Shown here: one piece after another, positions 1-8,644 of the stretch | How the letters are laid out: the number at the start of each line of letters is the position of its first letter | How positions within the stretch are numbered: position 1 is the stretch's first letter | NCBI RefSeq assembly: GCF_014803895.1 | Contig: NZ_JAAVAU010000005.1 | Coordinates: forward strand, 86,170 to 150,169 | From: Lactobacillus sp. | GTDB taxonomy: Bacteria > Bacillota > Bacilli > Lactobacillales > Lactobacillaceae | Direction: 5' to 3' | DNA: 64,000 nucleotides | Translations under genes and position numbers: made by a program | Notes under the pieces: model-generated | Told to the model about the DNA's origin: nothing | What the model saw: only the letters and a program-made list of their open reading frames with translations | The model's database searches: none

Positions 1-428
1 CTCACTATTTAGAAACTAATATTTCTGACAGTGAATGGGAAGTAATGAGAATCATCTGGACTCTTAAGAAGGCCTACACTTCGCAAATCATCACTGAATT
101 ACAAAAAAAGAATGATTGGAGTGACTCAACGATCAAGACCTTAGTACGTCGACTCATTCAAAAGGGATTACTTAAGACCGAAAAAGATGGTCGTCGCTTT
201 ATCTACTTACCAACTGTTTCTCAAATTGAGATGATGAAAAAAGCAACCAACGAACTCCTCAACAAGCTCTGCGATATGCACAAGGGGGAAGTAATTCTGG
301 AGTTGTTAAAAAAATCACCTATCTCTAAAGGTGATTTAATTGAGATGAACGATGTTATCGTTGAAAAAGAAAAAAGCGCACCTGAAATGGTACCTTGTAA
401 CTGCTTAGAAGATAACACTATTTGCTAG
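1..428 (+). CDS. copY: CopY/TcrY-family copper-responsive repressor (5' end outside window)
   Basis: The reading frame is open from the first complete codon at position 3 and starts before the window; the ATG at 45 is internal, because the upstream residues (HYLETNISDSEWEVM) are the usual start of this family. The N-terminal half is a winged helix of the BlaI/MecI/CopY type. The C-terminus carries Cys-rich CNC followed by a final Cys (CNCLEDNTIC), resembling the CxC...C metal site of CopY, although the second CxC pair is reduced to one Cys. It should repress the following copper genes until Cu(I) displaces Zn(II). It lies 12 bp before the next gene, so this is one operon; the operator must lie upstream of the window. 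Confidence 0.9.
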   Translation, partial: HYLETNISDSEWEVMRIIWTLKKAYTSQIITELQKKNDWSDSTIKTLVRRLIQKGLLKTEKDGRRFIYLPTVSQIEMMKKATNELLNKLCDMHKGEVILELLKKSPISKGDLIEMNDVIVEKEKSAPEMVPCNCLEDNTIC

Positions 429-440
429 GAGGCATGAATA

Positions 441-818
441 ATGAATATTGGTGAAATCAGTGCCATTGTGATTGGCCTAATATTAATTGGCTTTATTATT
501 TGGTGGTTCTTTGGTAAACACCAAGAAGCTGCTGGTGAAAGTACAGTCGTCAATGATGAACAAACTGCTACAATTGTTGTAAATGGGGGCTATTCACCGG
601 CTACTATAGTTTTAAAAAAGGGCATTCCCGCTCAAGTTAACTTTGATATGCAAGACTCTACAGCCTGTTTATCACACGTTGTCTTTGAACAACTTGGTGT
701 TAACAAAGATTTAACAAAACAAAAAATTACTACTATCGACATTCCCACTGATAGAGCTGGCACTTTCAATTATGCTTGTGGAATGGACATGTTTCATGGA
801 AAGGTTATCGTAAAATAA
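441..818 (+). CDS. Membrane-anchored cupredoxin-like copper-binding protein
   Basis: A 125-residue protein with one N-terminal membrane segment (about residues 6-24), a short linker and a cupredoxin-like beta domain (about 40-125). The likely metal ligands are the Cys of TACLSH and the C-terminal CGMDMFHG, which supplies Cys, Met and His. AGGAGG precedes the ATG by 7 bases. Such proteins occur beside copper P-type ATPases in lactic acid bacteria and probably hand copper to the pump; that role is inferred. It is clearly homologous to the next gene. Confidence 0.8.
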   Translation: MNIGEISAIVIGLILIGFIIWWFFGKHQEAAGESTVVNDEQTATIVVNGGYSPATIVLKKGIPAQVNFDMQDSTACLSHVVFEQLGVNKDLTKQKITTIDIPTDRAGTFNYACGMDMFHGKVIVK

Positions 819-819
819 A

Positions 820-1107
820 ATGAGTATTTTTTCTAAAAATCAAACCAAAAAAGTTATTGTAAATGCAGAAAATCACGGTTATAAACCAGATACTATTACT
901 TTTAAACAAGGAAAACCTGCACAATTAAAATTTATTGCATCTGACAATATGGGATGCATGAACGAAGTTGTCTTCAAGGACCTTAACGTTGATGACAAAC
1001 TTGATGGTAAAAAAGAAATTACAGTAAATATTCCTACTGACAAGCCTGGAACATATGACTGGGCTTGTGGAATGGATATGTTCCATGGGAAGGTAGTTGT
1101 TAAATAA
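820..1107 (+). CDS. Soluble cupredoxin-like copper-binding protein
   Basis: 95 residues, a single cupredoxin-like domain without signal peptide or membrane segment, so it is probably cytoplasmic. It repeats the ligand pattern of its neighbour (a Cys in GCMNEV and the C-terminal CGMDMFHG). The start follows the previous stop after one base, and the stop overlaps the ATG of the ATPase gene by one base (TAATG), pointing to translational coupling. Together with the anchored homologue it may stand in for the N-terminal metal-binding domains that the ATPase lacks; this is inference. Confidence 0.8.
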   Translation: MSIFSKNQTKKVIVNAENHGYKPDTITFKQGKPAQLKFIASDNMGCMNEVVFKDLNVDDKLDGKKEITVNIPTDKPGTYDWACGMDMFHGKVVVK

Positions 1108-3032
1108 TGAAGCTCACTAATATTCAACGCTTCTGGATTTCATTTGTACTATCAATTCCAATGTTGGTGCAAATGTTCACTATGCCATTTCACTGGATGA
1201 TGCCAGGGTACAACTGGATTGCCCTTATCACCACAACGATTATTATGGCAATTAGTGCTGCACCTTACTGGAAGAGTGCAATTGGGGCATTCAAGAAGCA
1301 TCATGCTAATATGAATACTCTCGTAGCTGTCGGAACGGCAGTCGCCTATTTCTATAGTATCTTTGCCATGATTACAGGTCGTGCAGTTTACTTCGAAAGT
1401 GCTGCCTTTGTAACAGTCTTCGTTTTACTTGGGGATGCCATGGAAGAAAAAATGCATGACAATGCATCCGACGCTTTAGGCAAATTAATGGGACTTCAGG
1501 CGAAAGATGCCGAAGTTCTCAAAGACGGCAAATTCGTCAAGGTACCACTTGATCAAGTTCAAGTTGGCGACCTCATTCGTGTTAAGCCAGGTGAAAAGGT
1601 CCCCGTTGACGGTACAATTACTGAAGGTAGTACAACCTTGGATGAATCGATGGTGACTGGTGAAAGTATGCCTGTGATTAAAAAAGTTGGTGACACTGTT
1701 GTTGGTTCAACTATCAACAGTAATGGTACGATTACCTTTAAAGCTACCAAGGTTGGCTCTGACACCATGCTTGCTCAAATCGTCGATTTAGTTAAAAAGG
1801 CACAGACTAGTCACGCTCCAATTCAAAACTTAACTGATAAGATTTCTAATATTTTCGTTCCTGCTGTTTTAATCATTGCTATCGTAACCTTCGTGGTATG
1901 GTACTCCTTCTTAGGAGCTACCCCAGTTGAAGCAATGCTATTTGCGGTAAGTGTGGTCGTAATTGCATGCCCATGTGCTTTAGGACTTGCAACCCCAACT
2001 GCCTTGATGGTCGGAACTGCTCGTAGCGCCAAGATGGGTGTTTTAATCAAAAATGGTGAAGTTCTTGAAGAAGTTAGCGACCTAGATACTGTAGTTTTTG
2101 ACAAGACTGGAACTATCACTGTTGGTAAGCCACAAGTTACTAATGTTGTTGGTGATGAAAAGCAAGTTATTGCTGTAGCTGCTAGTCTTGAAGAATCCTC
2201 TGAGCACCCATTAGCAGCCGCAATTTTGAAAAAAGCTGAAGAAGAAAATATTACCCCAGTTAAGGTCAAAGAATTTGAAGCTATCGAAGGTAAAGGTGTA
2301 AAAGCGTACTACAATGACCAAGTTGCTTTCGTTGGTAGTGACAGATTGCTTGAAGATATAGATATTTCCCAGAAAATGTCCACTCAAGCTTCTACCCTAC
2401 AAAACCAAGCTAAAACTGTTGTTTATGTTGGCTTAAATGGCAAAATAATTGGCTTAATTGCCATTCAAGATGCTCCTAAGCCAAGCTCTAAGCAAGCAAT
2501 TTCTGAACTTAAAGCACGTGGTCTCAAAACCGTAATGCTTACTGGTGATAATGAAAAAGTTGCCCAAGCTATTGCCAAGCAAGTGGGAATTGATCAAGTA
2601 ATCGCTGGCGTACTTCCTAATGAAAAGGCCGAGCACATTAAAGAGCTTCAACATGGTAACCACAAAGTTGCCTTCGTTGGCGACGGTATCAATGATGCCC
2701 CTGCCCTTTCTACTGCAGATGTCGGAATTGCGATGGGTTCTGGTACTGATATTGCCATCGATGCTGGTGGTATCGTCTTAGTTCAAAATGACCTCCGTGG
2801 TGTAGTTCGTGCCCTTGATATTTCTAAAAAGACTTTCAACCGAATCAAACTCAACTTGTTCTGGGCTCTGATTTACAACACGATCGGTATTCCAATTGCA
2901 GCGGGTGTCTTTGTGGCTGTAGGATTTGAACTTAGTCCTGAGCTTGCGGCACTAGCAATGGCCTTCTCCTCCGTTTCCGTTGTAACGTCATCATTGCTTT
3001 TAAATAAGACTAAAATTGCTGAAACAAATTAA
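1107..3032 (+). CDS. copA: Copper-translocating P1B-type ATPase
   Basis: 641 residues with every hallmark of a heavy-metal P-type ATPase: the CPC transmembrane motif (about residue 288), phosphorylation motif DKTGT (about 332), the SEHP motif (about 368) and the hinge GDGINDAP (about 526). There is no N-terminal HMA domain; the protein begins almost directly with membrane helices. It should export Cu(I) using ATP. It is the last gene of the copper operon and is followed by a terminator at 3041-3093. CopA versus CopB naming is uncertain, because the N-terminus is neither HMA-like nor His-rich. Confidence 0.9.
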   Translation: MKLTNIQRFWISFVLSIPMLVQMFTMPFHWMMPGYNWIALITTTIIMAISAAPYWKSAIGAFKKHHANMNTLVAVGTAVAYFYSIFAMITGRAVYFESAAFVTVFVLLGDAMEEKMHDNASDALGKLMGLQAKDAEVLKDGKFVKVPLDQVQVGDLIRVKPGEKVPVDGTITEGSTTLDESMVTGESMPVIKKVGDTVVGSTINSNGTITFKATKVGSDTMLAQIVDLVKKAQTSHAPIQNLTDKISNIFVPAVLIIAIVTFVVWYSFLGATPVEAMLFAVSVVVIACPCALGLATPTALMVGTARSAKMGVLIKNGEVLEEVSDLDTVVFDKTGTITVGKPQVTNVVGDEKQVIAVAASLEESSEHPLAAAILKKAEEENITPVKVKEFEAIEGKGVKAYYNDQVAFVGSDRLLEDIDISQKMSTQASTLQNQAKTVVYVGLNGKIIGLIAIQDAPKPSSKQAISELKARGLKTVMLTGDNEKVAQAIAKQVGIDQVIAGVLPNEKAEHIKELQHGNHKVAFVGDGINDAPALSTADVGIAMGSGTDIAIDAGGIVLVQNDLRGVVRALDISKKTFNRIKLNLFWALIYNTIGIPIAAGVFVAVGFELSPELAALAMAFSSVSVVTSSLLLNKTKIAETN

Positions 3033-3040
3033 AAATCAAA

Positions 3041-3093
3041 AAATACTGGTAATCAAGGTTTCATAAAATTAAGCCGAGATTACCAGTATTTTT
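3041..3093 (+). terminator. Terminator of the copper operon
   Basis: The inverted repeat AATACTGGTAATC / GATTACCAGTATT is followed by a T run, 10 bases after the copA stop. Confidence 0.8.
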
Positions 3094-3102
3094 ATATATT
3101 AT

Positions 3103-3125
3103 AAAAAAAGTATGATTTTTCATAC
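3103..3125 (-). terminator. Terminator of the lanthipeptide precursor gene
   Basis: On the minus strand the stem GTATGA/TCATAC with a four-A loop is followed by seven T. It lies 24 bases after the precursor stop, so the precursor is probably transcribed alone as a message of about 200 bases. Confidence 0.65.
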
Positions 3126-3148
3126 ATCATAACTTGCCGGATAGAAGA

Positions 3149-3265
3149 CTAATTGGCACAGACAATAGTTATTCCCTTACAATTATGACTATCTTCAAAT
3201 TGATCAACTAGATCTTTCTCTTCATCCTTAGTTGCAAGCAATTGTAATTCCTTTAAAGCTTCCAT
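3149..3265 (-). CDS. Class III lanthipeptide precursor peptide (LanA)
   Basis: A 38-residue peptide read from the minus strand, with a strong ribosome binding site (TAGGAGG, 8 bases before the ATG). The N-terminal half has the leader motif LKELQLL, a match to the ELQxL-type motif of class III leaders, followed by an acidic helix-like stretch (KDEEKDLVDQFED). The short core holds two Ser/Thr-x2-Cys units, SHNC and TIVC, giving two potential (methyl)lanthionine rings (S26-C29, T33-C36), and ends in Cys-Ala-Asn. There is no SxxSx(2-5)C motif, so labionin is not predicted. It is divergent from the LanKC gene at 3407 and has its own promoter and terminator. Confidence 0.85.
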   Translation of the reverse strand: MEALKELQLLATKDEEKDLVDQFEDSHNCKGITIVCAN

Positions 3266-3281
3266 AATAATTTCCTCCTAG

Positions 3282-3319
3282 ATACAATCAATATTAAATT
3301 TCTTTAATATTGATTGTAT
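3282..3319. promoter_or_regulatory. 17-bp perfect palindrome between lanA and lanKC
   Basis: Left arm ATACAATCAATATTAAA (3282-3298), spacer TTTC, exact complementary right arm (3303-3319). It touches the lanA -10 box (3318-3323) and covers the predicted lanA transcription start, lying between two divergent genes. A protein operator is therefore more likely than an RNA hairpin. No regulator gene is attached to the locus, so the binding protein is unknown. Confidence 0.7.
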
Positions 3320-3346
3320 TATAGTTTTAATTTGATTAAAAGTAAA
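3318..3346 (-). promoter_or_regulatory. Predicted lanA promoter
   Basis: On the minus strand, -35 TTTACT, a 17-base spacer and a consensus -10 TATAAT. The -10 box abuts the palindrome, so occupancy of that palindrome should control initiation. Confidence 0.65.
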
Positions 3347-3406
3347 TAAATAATTGCAAAAAAATATATAAAATATTAAAATTTAATAAAAAAGAGGACA
3401 ATAAGA

Positions 3407-5671
3407 ATGGAACTAAATTACTTAAATGATATTAATAATCTATTATTAGAAAAAGACAAATTCTCTACCAACATATTACCATCAGGATTTAAAAAATCTG
3501 ATGAAGTCTTTATTAGTAGAAATGAAAATAATTACTATTTACAATTTAATTTTAATACTGTTCCCTTACCTCACCAAGGATTTAAAATACATGTATCTGC
3601 TACTTTAAAAAATTATAAAAAAATTCTAGATATAATCTTTAACTACTGCAAAAACAATAATGTTTGTTTTAAGTACATTTCCAATACATCAAATATTTCA
3701 AAAAATTTGAGTGGTAATGCAAAAGTGTGGTCTAGTGGTAAATTTATCACTATTTATCCTGATAATTACTACGAGTTTAAAAAACATATCAACAATCTCT
3801 ATAGAATAAAGCAATTAAAAAATTACGAAGGTATAGAAGTAATATCTGATAGAAGATATAAAGATTCTTCAATAATTTACTATAGATATGGAATTATTAC
3901 AGGACCTAATATGCTTATATTTAATCCAAATAATAAAAATGATTATTATGAAGATTATAAAAATCTAATATATTATATTCCAAATTGGGTCACTGAACCT
4001 TTTCCAAAAAATATTGATGATAATAAAAAAAGCAAAATACTTTTTAATAAATACTTTCCAGTTAGAGCTTTAAATAATAAAGCTTCCGGATCTACATTTA
4101 TTGTAGAAGATAATAATAAACAAAAATTTATTTTAAAAAATGCTAAGTCTGGATATATGAGTGGTCAAAATTATGAAACCTCAATTCAGCTACTGCAAAA
4201 TGAAGCCAAAAACTTAAAACGATTAAGCAAATTTAACTTTTTACCAACTTACAAGGATGAATTTTATGAAGACAAAGATTATTTTTTAGTCGAAAGTCTT
4301 GTAAAGGGTGAGGATATTGACTCTTTTAGAGCAGATATTAGAAACAACTTTGTTGATTCATCTAAAAGAGAAGCCACCATTTTAAGATACAAGCTAATAA
4401 TAGTTGACTTAATAAACAAATTAGAAAAATTGCATCAAAATAAAATATTTTTGGGTGACATATCAGCTAAAAATATTTTAATCGACATAGACAATAACTC
4501 TGTTAATTTTATTGATTTAGCTCAATCAGAATTTTTTTCCGACATCAATGAAAACTATTCTTTTTATAGAACTCCAGGATTTTTTGATAATAGAACTCCT
4601 TATTTGAACTTAGAACGACAAGATAATCAACAATTGGGATACTTGATAATATCATTATTTACCAGAGCAAATATGTTCTTAAAAATTGATACATCAGGAA
4701 AAATGTCTTATGAGTTTTTCGACGAATATTTATCTACCTATAACCTTCCAAAAGTCTATTCTAATATTGTCAAAAAGTTACTTTTCTCTGAGTCTGTAGA
4801 TTTAATTTCTTTATCCGAAACTGTACTATTATCAGATAATGGAAATGCAATATTTCACGTAAAAAAAGAAAAAATAAGTTATAAATCTATTCTTAAAAAA
4901 GCTACTTTAGCTTTACAATCTGCTTATATCGATAGGGTAACTTCAGAAAACGATTCGAAAATTTTTAAATTTGATGACAATAGTGACTTTATTTTTAATA
5001 ATAATTTAAATTCACTTAGATATAGCTACATCCTAAACAAAAATATCAGCAAAAAGAAACTTTTTTTAGAGTTAGACAAACTTGAAAATATACTACATAC
5101 CGTAAAAAACAATAAGCAAGCGCAACAACTCAAATTAGGAAATATTCTCTCTCTAGTCTACTGTTGTCTAAAAAATGCTATTACTAAAGAACAGATTCAA
5201 CAAATAAAAGATATTTTATGCACGATTGATAAACTTTATAAAGTAAATAAAGATTCAAAGTTTATTGGATATAAAATGACTTACTCCTCCTCATACTTAT
5301 CACCATATTTAGAAGATGGATCTGCTGGTATGTTAATCAATTTTCTTTTATATCGTGATATAACTCATTCAAAACTATTTGATAATAATATTAAGCAAAT
5401 TGTCGATAATCTTAAAACTTCTTTTATGCCAAAAACTGGAGGTTTTTCTAGAGGTTTATTAGGAATAATATTATCTTTAAATACCTATTCTAAAAAATTC
5501 CATGACAAAAAAGTCATAGAGAATATTACAATTATGGCTAACAGACTACCGTATTACTGCTTAAAATTAAATAATATTGCATACTTGATTACATCTTCTT
5601 TTGATAGGATATCCTTAGATATTGATGAAGGAAACCGTGGATTGACCAAAATACTAAACGCTTTACCATAA
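3407..5671 (+). CDS. Class III lanthipeptide synthetase LanKC
   Basis: A 754-residue fusion enzyme. About residues 1-215 form the lyase region, including IPNWVTEPFP, typical of LanKC/LanL. About 215-490 form a Ser/Thr-kinase-like domain: ATP-binding Lys in FILKNAK (about 242), catalytic loop LGDISAKNIL (about 350) in place of HRDxxxxN, and metal-binding IDLAQSE (about 369) in place of DFG. The remaining ~265 residues are a LanC-like cyclase with a GSAG motif (about 637) but no visible Cys-Cys-His zinc ligands, which indicates class III rather than class IV. The cyclase is short; class III enzymes are usually about 850-900 residues. It should phosphorylate Ser/Thr of the precursor, eliminate phosphate and add Cys. 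AGAGGAC precedes the ATG. The gene is much AT-richer than its neighbours, consistent with transfer. Confidence 0.85.
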   Translation: MELNYLNDINNLLLEKDKFSTNILPSGFKKSDEVFISRNENNYYLQFNFNTVPLPHQGFKIHVSATLKNYKKILDIIFNYCKNNNVCFKYISNTSNISKNLSGNAKVWSSGKFITIYPDNYYEFKKHINNLYRIKQLKNYEGIEVISDRRYKDSSIIYYRYGIITGPNMLIFNPNNKNDYYEDYKNLIYYIPNWVTEPFPKNIDDNKKSKILFNKYFPVRALNNKASGSTFIVEDNNKQKFILKNAKSGYMSGQNYETSIQLLQNEAKNLKRLSKFNFLPTYKDEFYEDKDYFLVESLVKGEDIDSFRADIRNNFVDSSKREATILRYKLIIVDLINKLEKLHQNKIFLGDISAKNILIDIDNNSVNFIDLAQSEFFSDINENYSFYRTPGFFDNRTPYLNLERQDNQQLGYLIISLFTRANMFLKIDTSGKMSYEFFDEYLSTYNLPKVYSNIVKKLLFSESVDLISLSETVLLSDNGNAIFHVKKEKISYKSILKKATLALQSAYIDRVTSENDSKIFKFDDNSDFIFNNNLNSLRYSYILNKNISKKKLFLELDKLENILHTVKNNKQAQQLKLGNILSLVYCCLKNAITKEQIQQIKDILCTIDKLYKVNKDSKFIGYKMTYSSSYLSPYLEDGSAGMLINFLLYRDITHSKLFDNNIKQIVDNLKTSFMPKTGGFSRGLLGIILSLNTYSKKFHDKKVIENITIMANRLPYYCLKLNNIAYLITSSFDRISLDIDEGNRGLTKILNALP

Positions 5672-5739
5672 AAGAAAGTTGTGAATTTAATGTCTATAAA
5701 GAATCTATTTAAATATAATATAATGTAGGTCTATCATTA

Positions 5740-7287
5740 GTGATTATTTCCTTCATACTAATTGGATCAATTGCTCTAGCGGCAGGAACTAATTTGCTAA
5801 CTGCTATCGGCAACACTTTGAAAGGTGGCCATATCTCAGTATTCATTGAATTACTCATAATCTCAACCTTGGCTACTGTAGGCGGAGGAATTATTAAGTA
5901 TATTGCCGTCTATTTATACAATAAGGCACAGCAGAACTATATTCATCACATCAGAGAACAGATTACTCAATATTACTGGATTAAAGGTGTTAATGTGTCC
6001 GCAGCTCAAAATAGACTAACAAATGATATAAAAATAGTTAGCGACAGCCTATTAGATCCTTGTTTAAAAATATTATCATGTGGTTTAGAAATTATTCTTT
6101 CCGCAATTTTTGTTTATTCTTATAGTCGTCTATTATTTGTTTTAATAATAGTTTTGGCCTTAATTATCCTAATGTTGCCTAAATTACTTTCTAAACCTGT
6201 TGAAAAGGCAACTTCTATGTTGTCAGATAGTAATAAAAAATACTTAAACGTAGTATCTGACTGGATTAATGGCTTAGCAGTATTACAAAGATATAAGCGA
6301 AGTAATATTTTTAAGTCTATCTTTGCTAAAGGAAGTAGCAAATTAGAACAATCTACCATTAATTTAAGCAAAAAAAATAGCGAAATTAACTCTATTAATT
6401 ATTCAGTTAATATTTTAGCTCAGAGTATTATTTTAACAGTAACAGGTATTCTAATAATCAATAACGCAGTTGAATTTGGTGTTTTTTTCAGTATTGGTAA
6501 TTTCGCCAGTAGTATTTTTACTAATTTAGTGGCTGTAGCTACTAATTTGACCCTATTAAACTCCAGTCATGAAGTAAATAACTCTATAAAAAAACAATTA
6601 GATTCTCACATTGAAAGTAATTTTCCATCTCACTCAGATATAACCGACTTTGCAGCCCTTTCATTAAATAATCTTAGCTTCAAAGCAAGTTCAAGCGAAC
6701 TTATTCATTATCCTGATATCAAAATTAAAAAGGGTGAAAAAGTATTACTTTTAGGAGACAGCGGCACTGGTAAGAGTACTTTATTTAAACTAATTTTAGG
6801 GACCTATAAGCCTACTACAGGAAAAATCACTTTTAAAAATTCAAATAACAAAGAAATTCACCCCAATCCTTCTGAAATTGGTTATGTTCCCCAAGATCCT
6901 ATCTTATTCCCTGGGACAATAGCTGATAATATTACCTTATTTAACCCCCAGCTAAATGATGAAGCACTATACTGGGCTTCTAAATTTGATCTGACAGCTG
7001 ATTTAAAGAAATTTCCTAAGGGTATAAATAGCCAAATTGATTTAAACAATAATGTGTATTCTGGCGGCCAACGGCAAAAAATAATCTTAGCCCGCTCAAA
7101 ATTATACAATAGTGAATTACTCTTAATTGATGAAGGTACCTCAGCTATTGACTCAAAAAGCACTTTAAAAATATTAAAGAAATTACTTGATACAGATAAT
7201 ACTATTATTTTTATAGCTCATAATTTATCATCAGAAATTTTAAATATGTTTGATAAAAAAATATACTTAAAATCTTCCAAAGACTAA
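5740..7287 (+). CDS. ABC exporter (fused membrane and ATPase domains) of the lanthipeptide locus, possible N-terminal frameshift
   Basis: 515 residues from a GTG: six-helix exporter membrane region (about 1-275), then an ATPase domain with Walker A GDSGTGKST, signature SGGQRQK, Walker B LLLIDEG and H-loop FIAHNL. There is no C39 peptidase domain, so it would export the modified peptide but not cut the leader. The GTG has only a weak ribosome binding site. Just upstream, ATG at 5690 opens MSIKNLFKYNIM in another frame and stops at 5726; joined by a one-base shift it would complete the first helix (GLSLVIISFILI). Either the gene has a small frameshift or the late GTG is used. It follows LanKC closely on the same strand. 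Confidence 0.8.
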   Translation: MIISFILIGSIALAAGTNLLTAIGNTLKGGHISVFIELLIISTLATVGGGIIKYIAVYLYNKAQQNYIHHIREQITQYYWIKGVNVSAAQNRLTNDIKIVSDSLLDPCLKILSCGLEIILSAIFVYSYSRLLFVLIIVLALIILMLPKLLSKPVEKATSMLSDSNKKYLNVVSDWINGLAVLQRYKRSNIFKSIFAKGSSKLEQSTINLSKKNSEINSINYSVNILAQSIILTVTGILIINNAVEFGVFFSIGNFASSIFTNLVAVATNLTLLNSSHEVNNSIKKQLDSHIESNFPSHSDITDFAALSLNNLSFKASSSELIHYPDIKIKKGEKVLLLGDSGTGKSTLFKLILGTYKPTTGKITFKNSNNKEIHPNPSEIGYVPQDPILFPGTIADNITLFNPQLNDEALYWASKFDLTADLKKFPKGINSQIDLNNNVYSGGQRQKIILARSKLYNSELLLIDEGTSAIDSKSTLKILKKLLDTDNTIIFIAHNLSSEILNMFDKKIYLKSSKD

Positions 7288-7291
7288 ATAA

Positions 7292-7329
7292 AAAGTTCGT
7301 AGACTTCAAAATCTACGAACTTTCTTTTT
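7292..7329. terminator. Bidirectional terminator
   Basis: A 12-bp stem AAAGTTCGTAGA / TCTACGAACTTT with flanking A and T runs, between the convergent ABC exporter and metalloprotease genes. Confidence 0.8.
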
Positions 7330-7350
7330 ATATTCAATTAATTTCACTGA

Positions 7351-8496
7351 TTAATAATTTATAACTGAAACAATTCCAACTTTATTAATTTTGATCTTGG
7401 TAGCTTGACTGACTTTCTTATTCTTTTTAAATTGCTTAACAGTGAAATAATTCTTCTTCCCCTTTAATTCTTCAGCAGAAATAAAGACCTTAGTTTTATC
7501 AGAAGTTGTTTTCTTACTGCTAATTTTTTTACCTAAATAATAAAGCGAAACTGAACTATTTGGTTCCGTACTCAAAGTAGCGGTAATGCCTTTTTTAGTA
7601 CGTACAGTTTTCAACGCAACTGGTTGTTTAGCCGCATACTTAGAAGACGATAATTTTGTAGTAGAGGTTACCTTTTTGCCATGAGCATCTACTGCATACA
7701 ATGAGAAGGTCTTATAGCCAGTAAACTTTACATTAGTTGTAAAAGATCCATCTTTTACAGAGGTTGTTTTTACCTCTTTATTTCCATACTTCACGACTAC
7801 CTTCTTGCCCTTAGTAGCTAACCCGGAGATAGTAAGTGTCTTTTTAGTAGAATCGTATTTACTTTTAATGCTTCTGATTTCTGGTTTTATAGTGTCATAT
7901 ACAGTAATTGTTACAATTTGATTTTCCATCCCAGGAATTGTATCAAATGATGCTACTGTAGAATACCTCTTATTCATTCCACGGACATCACAATCTTCTA
8001 TTGGATAATATCTATTAGCAGGATTCATAACAGAAATACTACCTACACTATTGTGATTTAATCCTAAAGCATGTCCAAGTTCATGTTCAGCAACATGTAC
8101 TTGATCTGACGTACTATAATTCCACTTTTTAAAAGTAGTTCTATTTATTCTGACATCACTCGAAATAATCTGACCAGTTGATTTGTTATAGTTTACTGTA
8201 TCATAACCTGCTACACTTGTATCATTACCAGCATAACTGCTTAAAGTAGTTTTAGAATGATCTGCAGCTTTTTTCCATGCAAATCCTTTATTTTTCCATG
8301 CATTAATAGCCTGGCTCCAAACACTTTTATAATGATCAGAAATAGACTTATCATAATAATAAGCAGTCTTATACTTATACCTATATTTTGCAATAGGGGT
8401 AGTAGATAAAGTAGCTGCTTCTACTTTACTAGCTTCCCCCATGCCAGCTAAAGTTAATAATAAAGCACTAAATACCCAAAATTTACTTTTTTTCAT
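7351..8496 (-). CDS. Secreted matrixin-like zinc metalloprotease
   Basis: 381 residues. A signal peptide (about 1-28, ending VEAA) is followed by a zinc-protease domain with HELGHALGLNH (HExxHxxGxxH, about residue 138) and a downstream VMNP Met-turn. The C-terminal half looks like one or two beta-sandwich Ig-like repeats (TISGLATKGKKV...), common in cell-surface binding. A strong site (TTGGAGG) precedes the ATG. A 12-residue peptide ORF ends 23 bases upstream on the same strand, with an rgg gene before that, so protease expression is probably peptide-controlled. The substrate is unknown. Confidence 0.85.
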   Translation of the reverse strand: MKKSKFWVFSALLLTLAGMGEASKVEAATLSTTPIAKYRYKYKTAYYYDKSISDHYKSVWSQAINAWKNKGFAWKKAADHSKTTLSSYAGNDTSVAGYDTVNYNKSTGQIISSDVRINRTTFKKWNYSTSDQVHVAEHELGHALGLNHNSVGSISVMNPANRYYPIEDCDVRGMNKRYSTVASFDTIPGMENQIVTITVYDTIKPEIRSIKSKYDSTKKTLTISGLATKGKKVVVKYGNKEVKTTSVKDGSFTTNVKFTGYKTFSLYAVDAHGKKVTSTTKLSSSKYAAKQPVALKTVRTKKGITATLSTEPNSSVSLYYLGKKISSKKTTSDKTKVFISAEELKGKKNYFTVKQFKKNKKVSQATKIKINKVGIVSVINY

Positions 8497-8519
8497 AATT
8501 TACCTCCAAAATGTAATTA

Positions 8520-8558
8520 TTATGGTAATAATACTGGCAATAACATTTCCCAATCCAT
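8520..8558 (-). CDS. Candidate leaderless signalling peptide MDWEMLLPVLLP
   Basis: Twelve codons with a good ribosome binding site (AAAAGGGG, 7 bases before the ATG). The encoded peptide is hydrophobic and ends in LLPVLLP. It lies between the rgg gene (stop 8645) and the metalloprotease gene (start 8496) on the same strand, matching the place of the SIP peptide between ropB and speB in Streptococcus pyogenes. The second Rgg locus (24108-24152) has a similar mini-ORF sharing ML(L)P(V/I)LL. No signal peptide is visible. It is a prediction from position, ribosome site and the paralogous copy. Confidence 0.6.
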   Translation of the reverse strand: MDWEMLLPVLLP

Positions 8559-8624
8559 ATGATTTCCCCTTTTCTTAAATGTTCTAGAGATAGAGTAATA
8601 CTAAATTTTATTATTTTTAATAAA

Positions 8625-8640
8625 ATTTCGAATACGAAAT
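8625..8640. promoter_or_regulatory. Dyad upstream of the peptide-protease unit
   Basis: ATTTCG AATA CGAAAT, a perfect 6-bp dyad just after the rgg stop and about 70 bases before the mini-ORF. It is a candidate Rgg operator, though its role is unproven. Confidence 0.35.
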
Positions 8641-8644
8641 ATTT

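Noticed and set aside
7351..8496. The metalloprotease as the leader protease of the lanthipeptide
   Set aside because: It is adjacent, but it has its own Rgg/peptide control unit and is on the opposite strand behind a bidirectional terminator; no evidence links it to precursor cleavage.
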